DNA from: Flabesymbios commensalis
Taxonomy: Eukaryota; Annelida; Polychaeta; Terebellida; Flabelligeridae
Length of the DNA stretch: 64,000 bases
Assembly (NCBI GenBank): GCA_964017125.1
Contig: OZ024903.1
Span: 82,817,119-82,881,118, forward strand
Reading direction: 5' to 3'
Made by a program: the position numbers and the translations under genes. The stretch's first letter is position 1; every line of letters starts with the position of its first letter. The notes beneath the pieces are model-generated. The model was not told the origin of the DNA. It made no database searches and worked only from the letters and a program-made list of their open reading frames with translations. Shown here piece after piece: positions 27,081-36,879 of this stretch.

Positions 27081-27785
27081 AGTTGATAACATAATTAGCA
27101 CATAACTTTCTCAACGAGATGATTTTTAATGTCTGAGATCCGAAAAAAACCTAGAATAGAATAGCATGCTATAAGCTGATAAAGCAACTTAAGCTTGGTA
27201 TATTAAAACATGTATCTCCTGCTACCATTTATTCCGTTTGCGCATCTTCTGATTGTAAGGGAACGGTATATGAGCACTTCTGATATATTGAACCCTAGAA
27301 AGACAAGAGTTGACTTTGAGGGCTTTCACGGCGACAACACGGTCCAGTTCTTAAACATATTCTTCAACATGTTCATATGGGGCATAAATATAATTGTTGT
27401 GTCAGCTTTAAAGCGCATCGTCAGCGGTACATGATTAATGTGGTGGTGGGGGACAGACTGCGGCAGATATAAATTATAGGTTTGAAACAATTAAACAAAA
27501 TAATATTCTACATCACACCTGTTATTGTAAAATAACAACCCGAGTAAAAAGCAAATTTTTCTGGTAAAAAGTTTGAAGTAAAAAAGGAATTACATGAATT
27601 GCAGTTACCGGTAGTATAATGTAAAATAGTATTAGTTAGCTTACCTAAATATATCAATAGTGGAAATTAACACAAATTATGAATCACTATGATTTTCTCG
27701 GATTAACAACACATTAAGACCCAACTTAATAATTGTGTGAGACCCAGATCTTTAACGGGGGAAATACATCATGCGTGAGACGTAG
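27081..27785. other. AT-rich, no feature seen
   Basis: A 74-aa chance frame lies on the plus strand with no recognisable content. Confidence 0.5.
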
Positions 27786-28015
27786 TTCATTCATTCATTC
27801 ATTCATTCATTCATTCATTCATTCATTCATTCATTCATTCATTCATTCATTCATTCATTCATTTATCCATTCATTCATTCATTCATTCATTCATTCATTC
27901 ATTCGCTAATTTGTTCGTTCCTTTGTTCGCTTGTTCCTTCGCTCGCTCGTTCGTTCGTACCTTCGCTCGTTCGTTCGCTCGTTCGCTCGTTCGTTCGTTT
28001 ATTCGCTCACTCGTT
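27786..28015. repeat. (TTCA)n followed by degenerate (TTCG)n
   Basis: TTCA copies to about 27905, then TTCG/CTCG/CTTCG variants to 28015. Same phase, so one array that has drifted at its right end. Confidence 0.95.
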
Positions 28016-28379
28016 CCATTTAGCATGATGTCGTCAATTGATCATAGGTTACAGTACGTGTTAAAGGCAAATGTCCTATAAATGGTTATCAAATGAAATT
28101 TGTGAAAAAACAGCACGACTGAAAATATTATATTTTAAATAGTAAAGATTATATGTTATACATGATTTCAAGATTCATGTAGAATTAAGTGGTTAAATTT
28201 TACTCACTTTTGAACAAAATGATTGAAATTTAAGCACTGTCTACAATATTTAAAATAATACATTTTTATATATTTCACATAACGTACCATGTTTTTCACC
28301 ATACCAAGTTTTAAAGAAATGCTTGAAATGATGTTAGCCATTTGAGGTTGGGGATATTCTGCTATATGATGCATGGCAT

Positions 28380-28810
28380 GAGTGGACAAAGCATGCATCA
28401 TGCATCATGCATCATATAGGCATTTACCCCCCCCCCCCCCAATGTTCACCCATGTCATGCATCATCTAGACATTTAACCCCCTATGTCCACCCATGTCAT
28501 GCATCATCTAGACATTTAACCCCCTATGTCCACCCATGGCATGCATAATATAGACATATAGACATTTAACCCCCCATGTCCACACATGTCATGCACCATA
28601 TCGACATTTAACCCTCATGTCTATCCAAGTCATACATCATATAGACAATTTACCCCTCATGTCCACCCATGTCATGCATCATATAGACGGTTAACCACCC
28701 CTCCCCTCATGTCCACCCATGTAATGCATCATATATATAGTTAACCCCCTATGTCCACCCATGTCATGCATCATATAGACATTTACCTAAATGTCTATAT
28801 GATGCATGAC
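28380..28810. repeat. minisatellite, unit about 40-50 bp (ATGTCATGCATCAT...)
   Basis: Eight to nine copies of a unit with CATGTCATGCATCATATAGA then CATTTAACCCCC and ATGTCCACC. The terminal copy at 28780-28815 is inverted (GATGCATGACATGGG), giving the right end a palindrome. Confidence 0.9.
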
Positions 28811-28984
28811 ATGGGTGAATATGGAGGGTTAGTATGATGGCAGGTATGATGTGGCATTACTACTGCAGTATATTTATTTATGACTTCAGCACATGTCTTC
28901 ATGCATGATGAGTCGTCATTAACTTAGTCACGGGAATGCAGCACCTTGGCAGTGTAAGCGCTATGCACGATATCCGTTTTATTA

Positions 28985-29536
28985 CAGGCCCGTACTGAGG
29001 AGGGGGAGGGGTGCTTCGGGTGCGCTCTCACCCCCCCCCCCCCTCCCGACAGACAAAAAGGTCCACTATCTAATTCCCCCCCCCCTCTACAAAAACGTCA
29101 GCCTCCACATGTTTGGGTTATTTTTTCGGATACCGGTAAACCTAATGTCAATGATTAGTTGTGAGATTGCTTAATTTATCCCTTTATTCAGTGAAATGTC
29201 GCTAGAATGCGTTATTTAATGTATTTTTCAAAACAATTCCGGGGGGCATGCCTCTGGAATTCCCCCCACCAAAAAACCCAGCTCCCTCCACATTCTTGAA
29301 TTATTATTTTTTTTCAGATACCGGTAAACTTAATCTCCACTAATGATCACCTGTGAGACTACTTGATGCCTTAATTCTGTGGAAATATGTCGACAAGATG
29401 CGTTATTTAGTGTATCTTTCAAAAAAAATTACGAGGGGCATGCCTCAAGACCCCCTACAAAAAAAAACAGAATTAGGTTCCATCATATAGGCTACTGAAA
29501 CGCACCTCTCCAATCAATTGCCACGGTACGGGCCTG
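28985..29536. mobile_element. 552-bp DNA transposon-like MITE with TATTA duplications
   Basis: Terminal inverted repeats CAGGCCCGTAC...GTACGGGCCTG, flanked by TATTA at 28980-28984 and 29537-29541. The interior is two tandem copies of about 190 bp (TTTTTTCGGATACCGGTAAA ... GGGGGGCATGCCTC and the equivalents). A CAGG end fits a hAT-like element with a 5-bp target; a 2-bp TA target is the alternative reading. No transposase. Confidence 0.65.
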
Positions 29537-29559
29537 TATTAGTAGATGAACTCACTACT

Positions 29560-29715
29560 AGTGGGCAATAAATAAGTGTTTAAACGTTAAAATTCGCAAA
29601 TGTTTTGTCTCACATTAAACACATATGAGAACTGTTCACCCACTCGGTAACGAGGCACAGCTGCAAATGTGTGAAATTTTAAATTCTATGCCTTAGAGCT
29701 TCAAGGGTTAAAACC
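29560..29715. repeat. family A-related hairpin, divergent
   Basis: GTTTAAACGTTAAAATTCGC, TTTTGTCTCACATTAAACAC, then CACCCACTCGGTAACGAGGC, closing with CTTCAAGGGTTAAA. The same order recurs at 30660-30812. Confidence 0.5.
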
Positions 29716-29941
29716 GCATTAGTCAGTATTCCATGTAGCTAGAGTAACTTCAGTATTCTATTTTATTTGTTTATTTTTAACCCTGATTTTATACATGTAT
29801 ACAAGACACCTTGAAAGTCATGGCGATAAAATACTTGATACAATTAGCCATACCAGTAAATTAACACTTGCAGCGCGAATATGAATATCTAATTTCATTT
29901 AAATCCCCTAAGACAAATTCCAAACCAAATATAATTCCATC

Positions 29942-30157
29942 AACCCCTTTAGTGCGGGAACCTACTTCAGACATCAGATTTTGACGATAATAGACGTAGA
30001 TTATGACGTCTAAAGTCGATCCCCGCACTGAAAGATTTTAAAATGGCCGTAGACCCATAACATATGTATTCAACTGAAGAAGCGGAAAGAGCTAACTAAG
30101 ACATGTATGATGATTTCAAATTGAAAAAAACCGTTTCTATAATAGCATTTCAGCGCT
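29942..30157 (+). repeat. palindromic repeat, family C copy
   Basis: AACCCCTTTAGTGCGGGAAC, hairpin TAGACGTAGATTATGACGTC then TAAAGTCGATCCCCGCAC, followed by AATGGCCGTAGACCCATAAC and GAAAGAGCTAACTAAGAC. It is the clearest plus-strand copy and abuts a family A element. Confidence 0.75.
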
Positions 30158-30161
30158 TTAA

Positions 30162-30400
30162 CCATTTAACCGCCAAATTATTCAATTTGAATTTTCACCC
30201 ACTTGAAGTTGTGTCTCGCTGACGCGATCCACAACTTCAAGTGAGTGAAAATTATTCAGATTTGACAAAATGGAGGTCAACTCTTTTCAAATCTTGCTGG
30301 TTGATGTCACATTTTATTTTTAACAAATATAAAATGTGGTTCTTAATGTTCTAATAAAAAAATGAAAACCCGAATATATGCGACACTGGCAGTTGAGGGG
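30162..30400. mobile_element. family A palindromic MITE, full copy, TTAA-flanked
   Basis: Starts CCATTTAACCGCC after TTAA (30158-30161) and ends GGCAGTTGAGGGG before TTAA (30401-30404). It contains the hairpin CACTTGAAGTTGTGTCTCGC-TGACGCGATCCACAACTTCA-AGTG. The copy at 56444-56681 is its reverse complement with the same end-to-end layout (238 vs 239 bp), which defines the element. Confidence 0.8.
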
Positions 30401-30440
30401 TTAAATGTATACACGGAATACCGCAACATTACACAATGCT

Positions 30441-30540
30441 TCCGACCCAGAAAAGAAGTTGACCCAATGTCAGTTGTATGTTGGGCCACCGTCTTAGATG
30501 GTGGGTCAGCAATAACCCAGCATCGTGTTTTGTTGGTTTT
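30441..30540. repeat. family B palindromic element
   Basis: TTGACCCAATGTCAGTTGTA then GTTGGGCCACCGTCTTAGAT and GGTCAGCAATAACCCAGCAT, closing TGTTTTGTTGG. Moderately decayed. Confidence 0.6.
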
Positions 30541-30654
30541 ATTCCAGTACACTGCGGAGACACTGTTAGTCAACACTTAAAGCGCTTAGCACGACTACAG
30601 GAGTTTTTAGTCCGTTTTATTAGGAGATTAAATCACAGTTAATGGGAAGGGAAC

Positions 30655-30812
30655 GAAATCGGCGTTTAAACATTAAGATTTGAAAGTGTTTGGTCTCAAA
30701 TTAAACCAATATGAGTAATTTTCACCCACCTAAAGTTGTGGATCGCTGTAGCGAGACACAACTTCAGGTGGGTGAAAAGTTAATTAGATAACTTAGCGGG
30801 TGCAGGGTTAAA
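30655..30812. repeat. family A-related hairpin
   Basis: The core CACCCACCTAAAGTTGTGGA-TCGCTGTAGCGA-GACACAACTTCAGGTGGGTG is a near-perfect hairpin at 30722-30775, ending GTGCAGGGTTAAAT. Left part as in 29560-29640. Confidence 0.7.
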
Positions 30813-30858
30813 TTATATAATTTAAAATAAAAAAAAGGTTCTGAGATTTCATTTGAGA

Positions 30859-31038
30859 CACTTTATTCGGGTATGTCCCACTTTACTCGGGTATGCCACA
30901 CTTCATTCGGGTATGCCATAATTTACTCGGGTATGCCACACTTTACTCGGATATGCCACACTTTACTCGGTTATGTCACACTTCACTCGAGTATGCCACA
31001 ATTTACTCGGGTATACCACACTTTACTCGGGAATGCCA
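30859..31038. repeat. 20-bp minisatellite, nine copies
   Basis: Nine consecutive 20-bp units with consensus CACTTTACTCGGGTATGCCA and a few substitutions each. Exactly 180 bp. Confidence 0.96.
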
Positions 31039-31220
31039 TTAAATCTGCAGACTTTTATTCATCTTGATATCGGAATTGGTGTCAAAAAGATGAATATAAT
31101 AGTGGGAAATACATGTGTGTCAGAGTATGAAACGTATAACTATAAATAATCTTCTAACAGCACTGTGACATGAAAATTTAGTGTCTGTTTGATCAACAAT
31201 AATGTAGGTAATAATTTACT

Positions 31221-31258
31221 TGAGCCAACGTTGGGCCAACGTCTCATGTTTGCTAGGA
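31221..31258. repeat. family B right arm only
   Basis: GAGCCAACGTTGGGCCAACG then TCTCATGTTTGCTAGG is the right terminal arm of family B without its partner. Confidence 0.55.
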
Positions 31259-31918
31259 CCTGACTTATCACTCCTCCATGCGAAAAAAGATTTATAATTA
31301 CACAAGTAATTAACACGAAAAAGGAGGAAATGTTAAGGGCAATAACTGTAAATGGATTAAAACGTTGTAACAACTTGATATATTTTACAATCCCTTAATT
31401 TAATTTATAAAACAAAATGATCTAATACTCCAAGATTACTTTTACTATAAAAGCCGAATGATTTGACGCAAAGATCAGTGTAAAGCTGGAAACTAAAACA
31501 AACCATGTAGGAGTGACATAACAAGGTACGTAATAATATTTACATATAATAAGGTTCAGCTCACATACACATATACACACACATACATATACATATACGT
31601 ACATAACCATACACACATACACATACATGCACAACCATACATATGATACATATACATGTATACATACATAGGCCTATAGATATTTATGATAATATAATAA
31701 TGTAATCATTTATTTCACACATACATGAACGAACCCACATGCATATGCATGTATCATGAAAAAGATAACAAGATAATGTCAACATAACTTGATGAATAAT
31801 TGCTTTTGGTTCTTAATTTATTATAAATAAATCTTTTATTTATAGTCTATGGATCCCTGTGTTACTTTAATGTCTTTAACATATATTATGCCGCTCTCTA
31901 TCCAGGATTTATAGTATA
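31259..31918. other. AT-rich DNA with an ACATAC-type simple repeat
   Basis: 31555-31665 is a degenerate run of ACATAC/CACATA units. Nothing else recognised. Confidence 0.5.
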
Positions 31919-32600
31919 TTACATGTTTTTTTGATATATATATGTCTTTAATGCCAATTTGAGAGCAGAACTGTTTAGTTTCCAGAAGCCTGGTCCTCTA
32001 GATGTTTTACTAGACCGTAAATGTATCACAACCGCCTTGTGGTCTGGGACTGGTGCAACCTTAACATATGCTTTCTGCAAACATTTGGATAAATTTTCAT
32101 TACAGAAAATATAATCAATTCGTGACATTGCTGTTCTGCTTGAACAATCGGTGAAAGTGAAACCTTTTTCGTTTGGATGAAGAGATCGCCAACTGTCAGT
32201 AATATTTAAATATTTTTTAAATTTCAAGAAATTAGATAACGAAGCATCTGTTCTACCAGAAAGTCGGTCTTGAATATTATCAACAGTATTGAAATCTCCT
32301 CCAGCTATTACATTACTATCATACAATACATTTTCTTTACACCATTTCCCTGCAGTTTTAAAAAATTCTCGTCTCTCAGTTACATTTGCTGGAGCGTATA
32401 AATTGATAATTGAGTAGTTATTGTCGTTTATTTTTACATTTGCAATAAGTTTTCTGCCATCGTTACAAAAATGTTCGTTTTCTACCTTCACATCTAATCC
32501 TGGTTTAAACAGTAGGGAAACACCTTCGCTCAACAAGGAATTTGAGTACCCATGTATGGATTTTCCATTCCATTGTTTCATTATTTTATATTTATTGCAT
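31919..32600 (-). mobile_element. L1/Tx1-like LINE, endonuclease domain (N-terminus lost)
   Basis: The minus-strand frame (220 residues from the ATG at 32581) is an apurinic-endonuclease-like domain. Visible motifs are GVSLLFK (about residue 21), IINLYAP (58), GGDFNTV (94), SRIDYIFCNENL (about 154) and PVPDHKAVVIHL (about 178), followed by the RGPGFWKLN phrase typical of L1/Tx1 elements (about 195). It nicks target DNA to prime reverse transcription. The usual opening with the SLNVRG and QETH motifs is missing, and the reverse transcriptase that should follow is absent: the frame stops at 31919. A non-autonomous remnant. Confidence 0.85.
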
Positions 32601-32655
32601 TTAGTAATCTAGGTCATAATCCGGTCTTGACAGTCCGTTATCACATTGACGTGGC

Positions 32656-33430
32656 TCAGGATACCTTTGCGTTAGCAGTATCTGAATTTAGTCCTGTCGT
32701 CTGAGCGAGTGGTGGTGCTATGTGATTTGGTGTAGCGTCTATGGCACTGTGGACCTCTGCCGTTATTGTTGTTGAGCCAATGTTAATTTGTTTGGCCTTT
32801 TTTTGGTGCGGTGGTGAATTGTCTTGTCTCCGTTTTCTCCAAGTGTCAAACACGGATGGATTGTTTCGTGCGTGTGGAGGTTCACTGCTGGTATGAGTGA
32901 CTTTCCTCATCGTACGTGTGCGTGATCGTGCACCATGTTCACCATCATGGTGTTCTGGTGCGTTAGTGGTTTTACTTGGTATGTTTGTCATTGTTTGTCC
33001 TGGCGTATCCGTGATGTTGCTAGATGTTACTACAATCCCACCTGTCCCACCTTGTCTCTGCATCAACCTGTACTTCCTCTCTAGCAACGTCTCCATCTGG
33101 TGTTCCTACGTCAGTCTCACCGTCTTTGGTCGGCGATCCTTCCATTTGCTCCAGGTTGTCTTGTGTATTTTGTCGTGTAACCAGCTCATCACGAATATCA
33201 GCCATGAGTTTACCCAACATGTTGTTGCCTGGCCAATATTCTGGTTTACTGCGTGTTGTGGCCTGTGCACTAAGGCCAGTACCCCAGAATGTGTTTGTAA
33301 TCGCTGCCGCCATGACTGGGGCTGAATTTAATAGTGCTGCCTGATATTCGGTGCATTGCTCAGCTTTCTTGGTAAGGAGATGCTTCATGATAGGGTTGTC
33401 ATTATCTACATCTTTATTAGTGCTGAGTCA
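32656..33430 (-). mobile_element. LINE first reading frame with a NADAR-type domain (5'-truncated)
   Basis: Reading the minus strand from about 33418: after KHLLTKKAEQCTEYQAALLN comes a block with FWGTGLS and YWPGNNMLGKLMADIRDELV (about 33388-33180). This matches the C-terminal half of NADAR/YbiA proteins (compare YbiA LLLATAP...YWGDG...NRLGYLLMELREQL), N-glycosidases acting on ADP-ribose-like or riboflavin-pathway intermediates. The N-terminal half is missing. A polar tail (TKDGETDVGTPDGD) runs to 33020; from 33096 a second frame (ERKYRLMQRQGGTGG ... PHQKKAKQINIGS) runs to a stop at 32656, suggesting a frameshift within one ancestral frame. It lies 75 bp upstream of the endonuclease remnant on the same strand. 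Confidence 0.6.
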
Positions 33431-33600
33431 ATGTTAAAATGCTAAGTAAGCGGAAATAATAACTTCGTTGTGTGTGTGTGGGGGGGGGGGGGGGATGATA
33501 AAACTTTAAGTAAATATAATTTACAAAAGTGCTGAGTCAGCTTTAAAATGCCAAGTAAGCAAAAATAATCATTGTATATTGGCAGGAGGGGTTGTTAATA
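33409..33600. repeat. two diverged copies of a 111-bp segment at the LINE 5' side
   Basis: GTGCTGAGTCAATGTTAAAA with TGCTAAGTAAGCGGAAATAA (33420) recurs as GTGCTGAGTCAGCTTTAAAA with TGCCAAGTAAGCAAAAATAA (33531). A GT run and poly-G lie between. Could be monomers of a LINE 5' UTR or a local duplication. Confidence 0.65.
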
Positions 33601-33615
33601 TGAAATTTTGAATGA

Positions 33616-33623
33616 TATAAAAG
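33616..33623 (+). promoter_or_regulatory. TATA box of the VWD-type gene
   Basis: TATAAAAG lies 173 bp before the ATG at 33789, predicting transcription start at roughly 33645-33650 and a 5' UTR of about 140 nt. It sits only about 190 bp from the LINE remnant on the opposite strand. Confidence 0.55.
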
Positions 33624-33788
33624 TGGCTGAATCTGTCGTCAAATCACCGTTATCTGTTTCGGCATCACCAGTTATCTTTCCTTGATAACCAGCATCACCT
33701 GAGCTCCAGAACTCACCAGCTCCAGTTCTCGCCTCAGCTGACATCACCTCAATTCCAGTGTTGTTTCACCCGGGTTGGATCCACCAAG

Positions 33789-33852
33789 ATGAAGTTATCT
33801 CTGATATCTACACTCTGTGGTTTGTTCTGCGTCATCGCTGTTGACGCTGAAG
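33789..33852 (+). CDS. secreted VWD-domain protein, signal-peptide exon
   Basis: The ATG in CACCAAGATGA opens MKLSLISTLCGLFCVIAVDA then E, a textbook signal peptide: one Lys, a hydrophobic core of about 15 residues and a small-residue cleavage site at VDA. It ends at a GTAGGC donor in phase 1 and joins in frame to the VWD exon at 34878 (E-D-PVCNVFG). A TATA box lies upstream. The product should enter the secretory pathway. The start is the first ATG after the TATA box in a good context. Confidence 0.75.
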
Positions 33853-34704
33853 GTAGGCAGATGTTAGATTTTTTTGTTTGCTTGTTGTGACATGTTTTAT
33901 GTATTTTTGAACTGCGCAACCATATAGTCTGGTTCCAAATATGGACAAAAGCTTCATACAAGGGTTGTTAATTTTGTTTTAAAGTTAATGATATGCTGGA
34001 CAATAATATTATCTAACCATTTTGAGCGCTAATCTCTTTTGTTAGCAGGATTATTCAGTTATTGGGGATGAAATGTGTGTTTAAACATAAAATAAGTGAA
34101 AATGAATGTTATAAATGAGTAAACTCGCATTTTTTATTGGCGCGAATCATGGTGGCCATTTTGTTTTTCACCTAATTTCAAGGTTTGCGAATAAAATCCA
34201 ATTTGGTATACAGCAGATTTAAATTCGGTAGGTTTGAATTTTCTAAAACTAGTTTTATACCATTTCGTGGAAATTGAATCAGACAAATTATTATGCATTC
34301 AGATTTATCTATCTGCGGTCATCTATCTAAATAAGGTTCGTGTCGTGGCTATCAATATGATCCATATGACGCCATTTTGAAACATTCAAGATAGATAGCA
34401 AAAATCTGACAACAAATGGTACAGAAATTGAAAGTTAATACATCTGAGGTTCCTTTGTCCAGTCTGTCCCCTTTTCTCTAAAATCCTGCTCTAATCTACA
34501 TGACTACTCCGGTTTTTTTATTTAGTCCCCCACTCTCTATATTATTGCTTTGCAAAAAATGTTCGCACGATTGTAGGCGAATACGAACAAAGAGTGGTCT
34601 GAAAAAGCTCTAATGTATTAGCAAATACAACGGGTTTTCTGTGATGAACAATATTTTGTTTATACACACTCGGCTAGTGCCGGTGATCGCCACCGTAATC
34701 AAGC
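33853..34704 (+). other. first intron of the VWD gene, upstream part
   Basis: AT-rich, with no recognised repeat; it leads into the U1-like sequence at 34705. Confidence 0.6.
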
Positions 34705-34790
34705 ATACTTACCTGGTACAAGGACACCGTGATTAACGTAGGCGGTTACTCAGGTTGCGGCCTTTCCATTGCACTTCGGTTTGGCTCACC
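34705..34790 (+). ncRNA. U1 snRNA-like sequence, 5' two stem-loops (probable pseudogene)
   Basis: It begins ATACTTACCTGG, identical to the U1 5' end that pairs with splice donors. Then comes a stem-loop I region (GACACCGTGATTAACGTAGG then CGGTT, closing CAGG) and a stem-loop II with the U1A-type loop CCATTGCACTTCGG between CCTTT and TTTGG. Human U1 reads ATACTTACCTGGCAGGGGAG...CCATTGCACTCCGG in the same order. Stem-loop III and a clear Sm site are not seen; sequence past 34790 diverges, and the U1-70K loop is altered. No obvious PSE. Either a retro-derived pseudogene or a divergent variant; it is in sense orientation within an intron. Confidence 0.7.
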
Positions 34791-34877
34791 ATTTTCAATG
34801 TTATGCACTGCTGCCGGGACTCACATGCTCAACAAAACTTCCTTTTCTAGTTTGATGTATGAGTTGTGTGTTTACAG

Positions 34878-35116
34878 ACCCCGTCTGTAATGTATTTGGA
34901 GAGCCTCACTACAAAACATTTGACTGTCAGAAAATAGAATACCAAGGAACCGGTACTTATCTGCTGACTTCAAATACGGACCCCACGAAAGAAGTGTTTA
35001 AAGTATCACACAAGATAGCTGAGAAGCCAGGACTACCTGGTGTCACTTGGCTTCACAGGATCTATCTAGTTTATAATGGCATGCGTATCAGAGTGGGCGA
35101 TGGGGATATATTAAAG
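34878..35116 (+). CDS. secreted VWD-domain protein, VWD exon 1
   Basis: After TGTGTGTTTACAG the exon reads DPVCNVFGEPHYKTFDCQKI then EYQGTGTYLL, the start of a von Willebrand type D domain (family pattern C.V.GDPHY.TFDG...F.G.CTYVL). Phase 1 start fits the signal-peptide exon and phase 0 end uses a GTAAGT donor. The usual FDG/GTC pair is FDC/GTG here, i.e. the cysteine has changed places. The middle (VSHKIAEKPGLPGVTWLHRI, YLVYNGMRIRVGDG) follows VWD strands. VWD domains occur in large secreted, disulfide-linked proteins such as mucins, vitellogenins and zonadhesin. Confidence 0.85.
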
Positions 35117-35286
35117 GTAAGTGAGACACCCACACAACACAGCTGGCTTCATCTTGTCGATTTTGCGTCAAAAACAATTAGACTGTTTTATTTCCTAAAG
35201 TAATAGGATATTTTGTCTTATATGAGAAGCTATTTGGCTGCATTTTTGTATTTAACATCAAATATTTATATTTTTTTTATTTGTAG

Positions 35287-35460
35287 GTCAATGGGAAGAC
35301 GAGGAATATACCAATCGATGTATGCAACCCCTGGCCAAAATGTATTAGTATTAGGAGAACTGGCACAGTGATTAAGATCACTACAGACTTTGGATTGATC
35401 AGAGAATATAATTATGGTAGATGGTCTGCTACTATACAGCTACCCGGAAAATTTAGATAA
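35287..35460 (+). CDS. secreted VWD-domain protein, VWD exon 2, ends in a stop
   Basis: After a TTTATTTGTAG acceptor the frame reads VNGKTRNIPIDVCNP ... VIKITTDFGLIREYNYGR then WSATIQLPGKFR and TAA. In VWD domains the TDFGL..YDG...LP phrase is followed at once by a CGLCGNYNG motif; here the stop comes exactly before it. With the first two exons this gives 158 residues: signal peptide plus an incomplete VWD domain. Either the gene makes a short VWD protein, or this copy is damaged and once continued to the C8/TIL exons at 55-57 kb. A U12 intron at the stop was considered and does not fit. Confidence 0.7.
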   Translation, partial: VNGKTRNIPIDVCNPWPKCISIRRTGTVIKITTDFGLIREYNYGRWSATIQLPGKFR

Positions 35461-36753
35461 ATTTACCTCATTATAATACCTTTATCCCGCTAAATTAAGA
35501 TATTTCAATTTTTAACCATTTGAGGTTGTTTCCTGCTAGCGCGATGCACAAGTGGTTGAAAATTACTCATATTTGTTTAATTTAGGCCTAAGACTAAAAA
35601 TTAGCAAATCTTGATCTTTAAACATCATTTCATTCCCAATACCAGTGATTTGATCGGCAAATAAAACCAGTTAAAAACGACTTCACTGATTAGTGGGTTA
35701 ATCCGTTATATCCACATACATGTTAAATCATGTAAGTACATGTGCTATATATCTACATAAATATATCAGTTACATCAGTTAAATGTCTATGATAAATGCA
35801 AGAAATTATACTGGCGTCACATATCAAAACAGGTTTTTTGGAGGGGTTTTAATGTCGATTTTTAGAATATATATTTTTTTCATTTGAGGCAAGACCTTGC
35901 GCAGGTTTTTGTGCCATGTCGTGTTAACATAATAATTTAGTAGAATAACGTGATGGAAATATCGATGTCTTTTCGTTTACTGCGAATCAAAATTGCCAAA
36001 TTTAACTAAATATTTAGGTGTAATCATGGTAATATATATTGACTATTGTGTAAAGCGATTGCGTTACGAGGTTGTGTGGTAACGCTAGTTATTTTGCCGT
36101 GTAGTTAAAAGTTTGGATAATGATGGATCACGCTGTTTTTTATGTGCAGAGATTGCGTTACGGTGATGTGTGGTAACGCTAACGGGCTCAAAGAAGACGA
36201 TCGGAACACGAGAGAGGGGAGCCCGACCACAGGTACACTACCGGAGAGGTATATGAAGGTGGGCAACTCATATGCCGGAAAGTAAGTCATGCTTGAATCT
36301 ATTGGGCAATGGCAAACAGCAGTAACAGCTCACTTGAAAAGAAAGCTGTTACTGCTGTTTGCAGAACATTATTTGTATTAACCGTTTTAAACCCAGAGGA
36401 GATTTTAAAGGTGTTGATGAATTATACATGTGTAGAATATGAAATCTAAGGTTTATCTTGTGGAACTTTCATAAATTACTGTGGATCTGTAGTAACCTAA
36501 TAACTCAAAGTTTAATTGAAGAGTAACTGTTAAACCAAGAATTCTCACACTCGCTGGTTGTCTTTTCACTATGAGACGTATGTCGTTATCAGCCAATACC
36601 GCACTGCGTTGTACTACATGTGTACACGTTGTATACATGCTGTATAGCAAGTGAATGCTATTGACTGAGCGTCGGCGATTCACCAACTTATCTGTTTATG
36701 GTCGTCTGTCATGTCGGTCGACTGTACACTTCTTTGCACCGTAATTTTGGACA
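35461..36753 (+). other. intron or intergenic DNA with small repeats
   Basis: A decayed family A piece lies at about 35500-35700. Two similar 33-bp phrases (GATTGCGTTACG...GTGTGGTAACGCTA) are at 36056 and 36151. A perfect 19-bp-arm hairpin (GCAAACAGCAGTAACAGCT) is at 36312-36362. Confidence 0.5.
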
Positions 36754-36879
36754 TAGTCTATGGAATAAGTCAATGTAGTGTGCACTTTGTGAAGAAATCA
36801 TGAAATTTGGCACAGATGACCTCCAATATACCCTTTTCGAATTCTGATATAGGGCAGTGGAATTTGACCTCGTTTTGAC

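Noticed and set aside
33024-33344. Plus-strand frames over the LINE first reading frame
   Set aside because: Shadows of the minus-strand NADAR frame.
35456-35470. U12-type AT-AC intron start at the VWD stop
   Set aside because: Sequence after the last codon (ATAAATTTAC) does not match the ATATCCTT donor.
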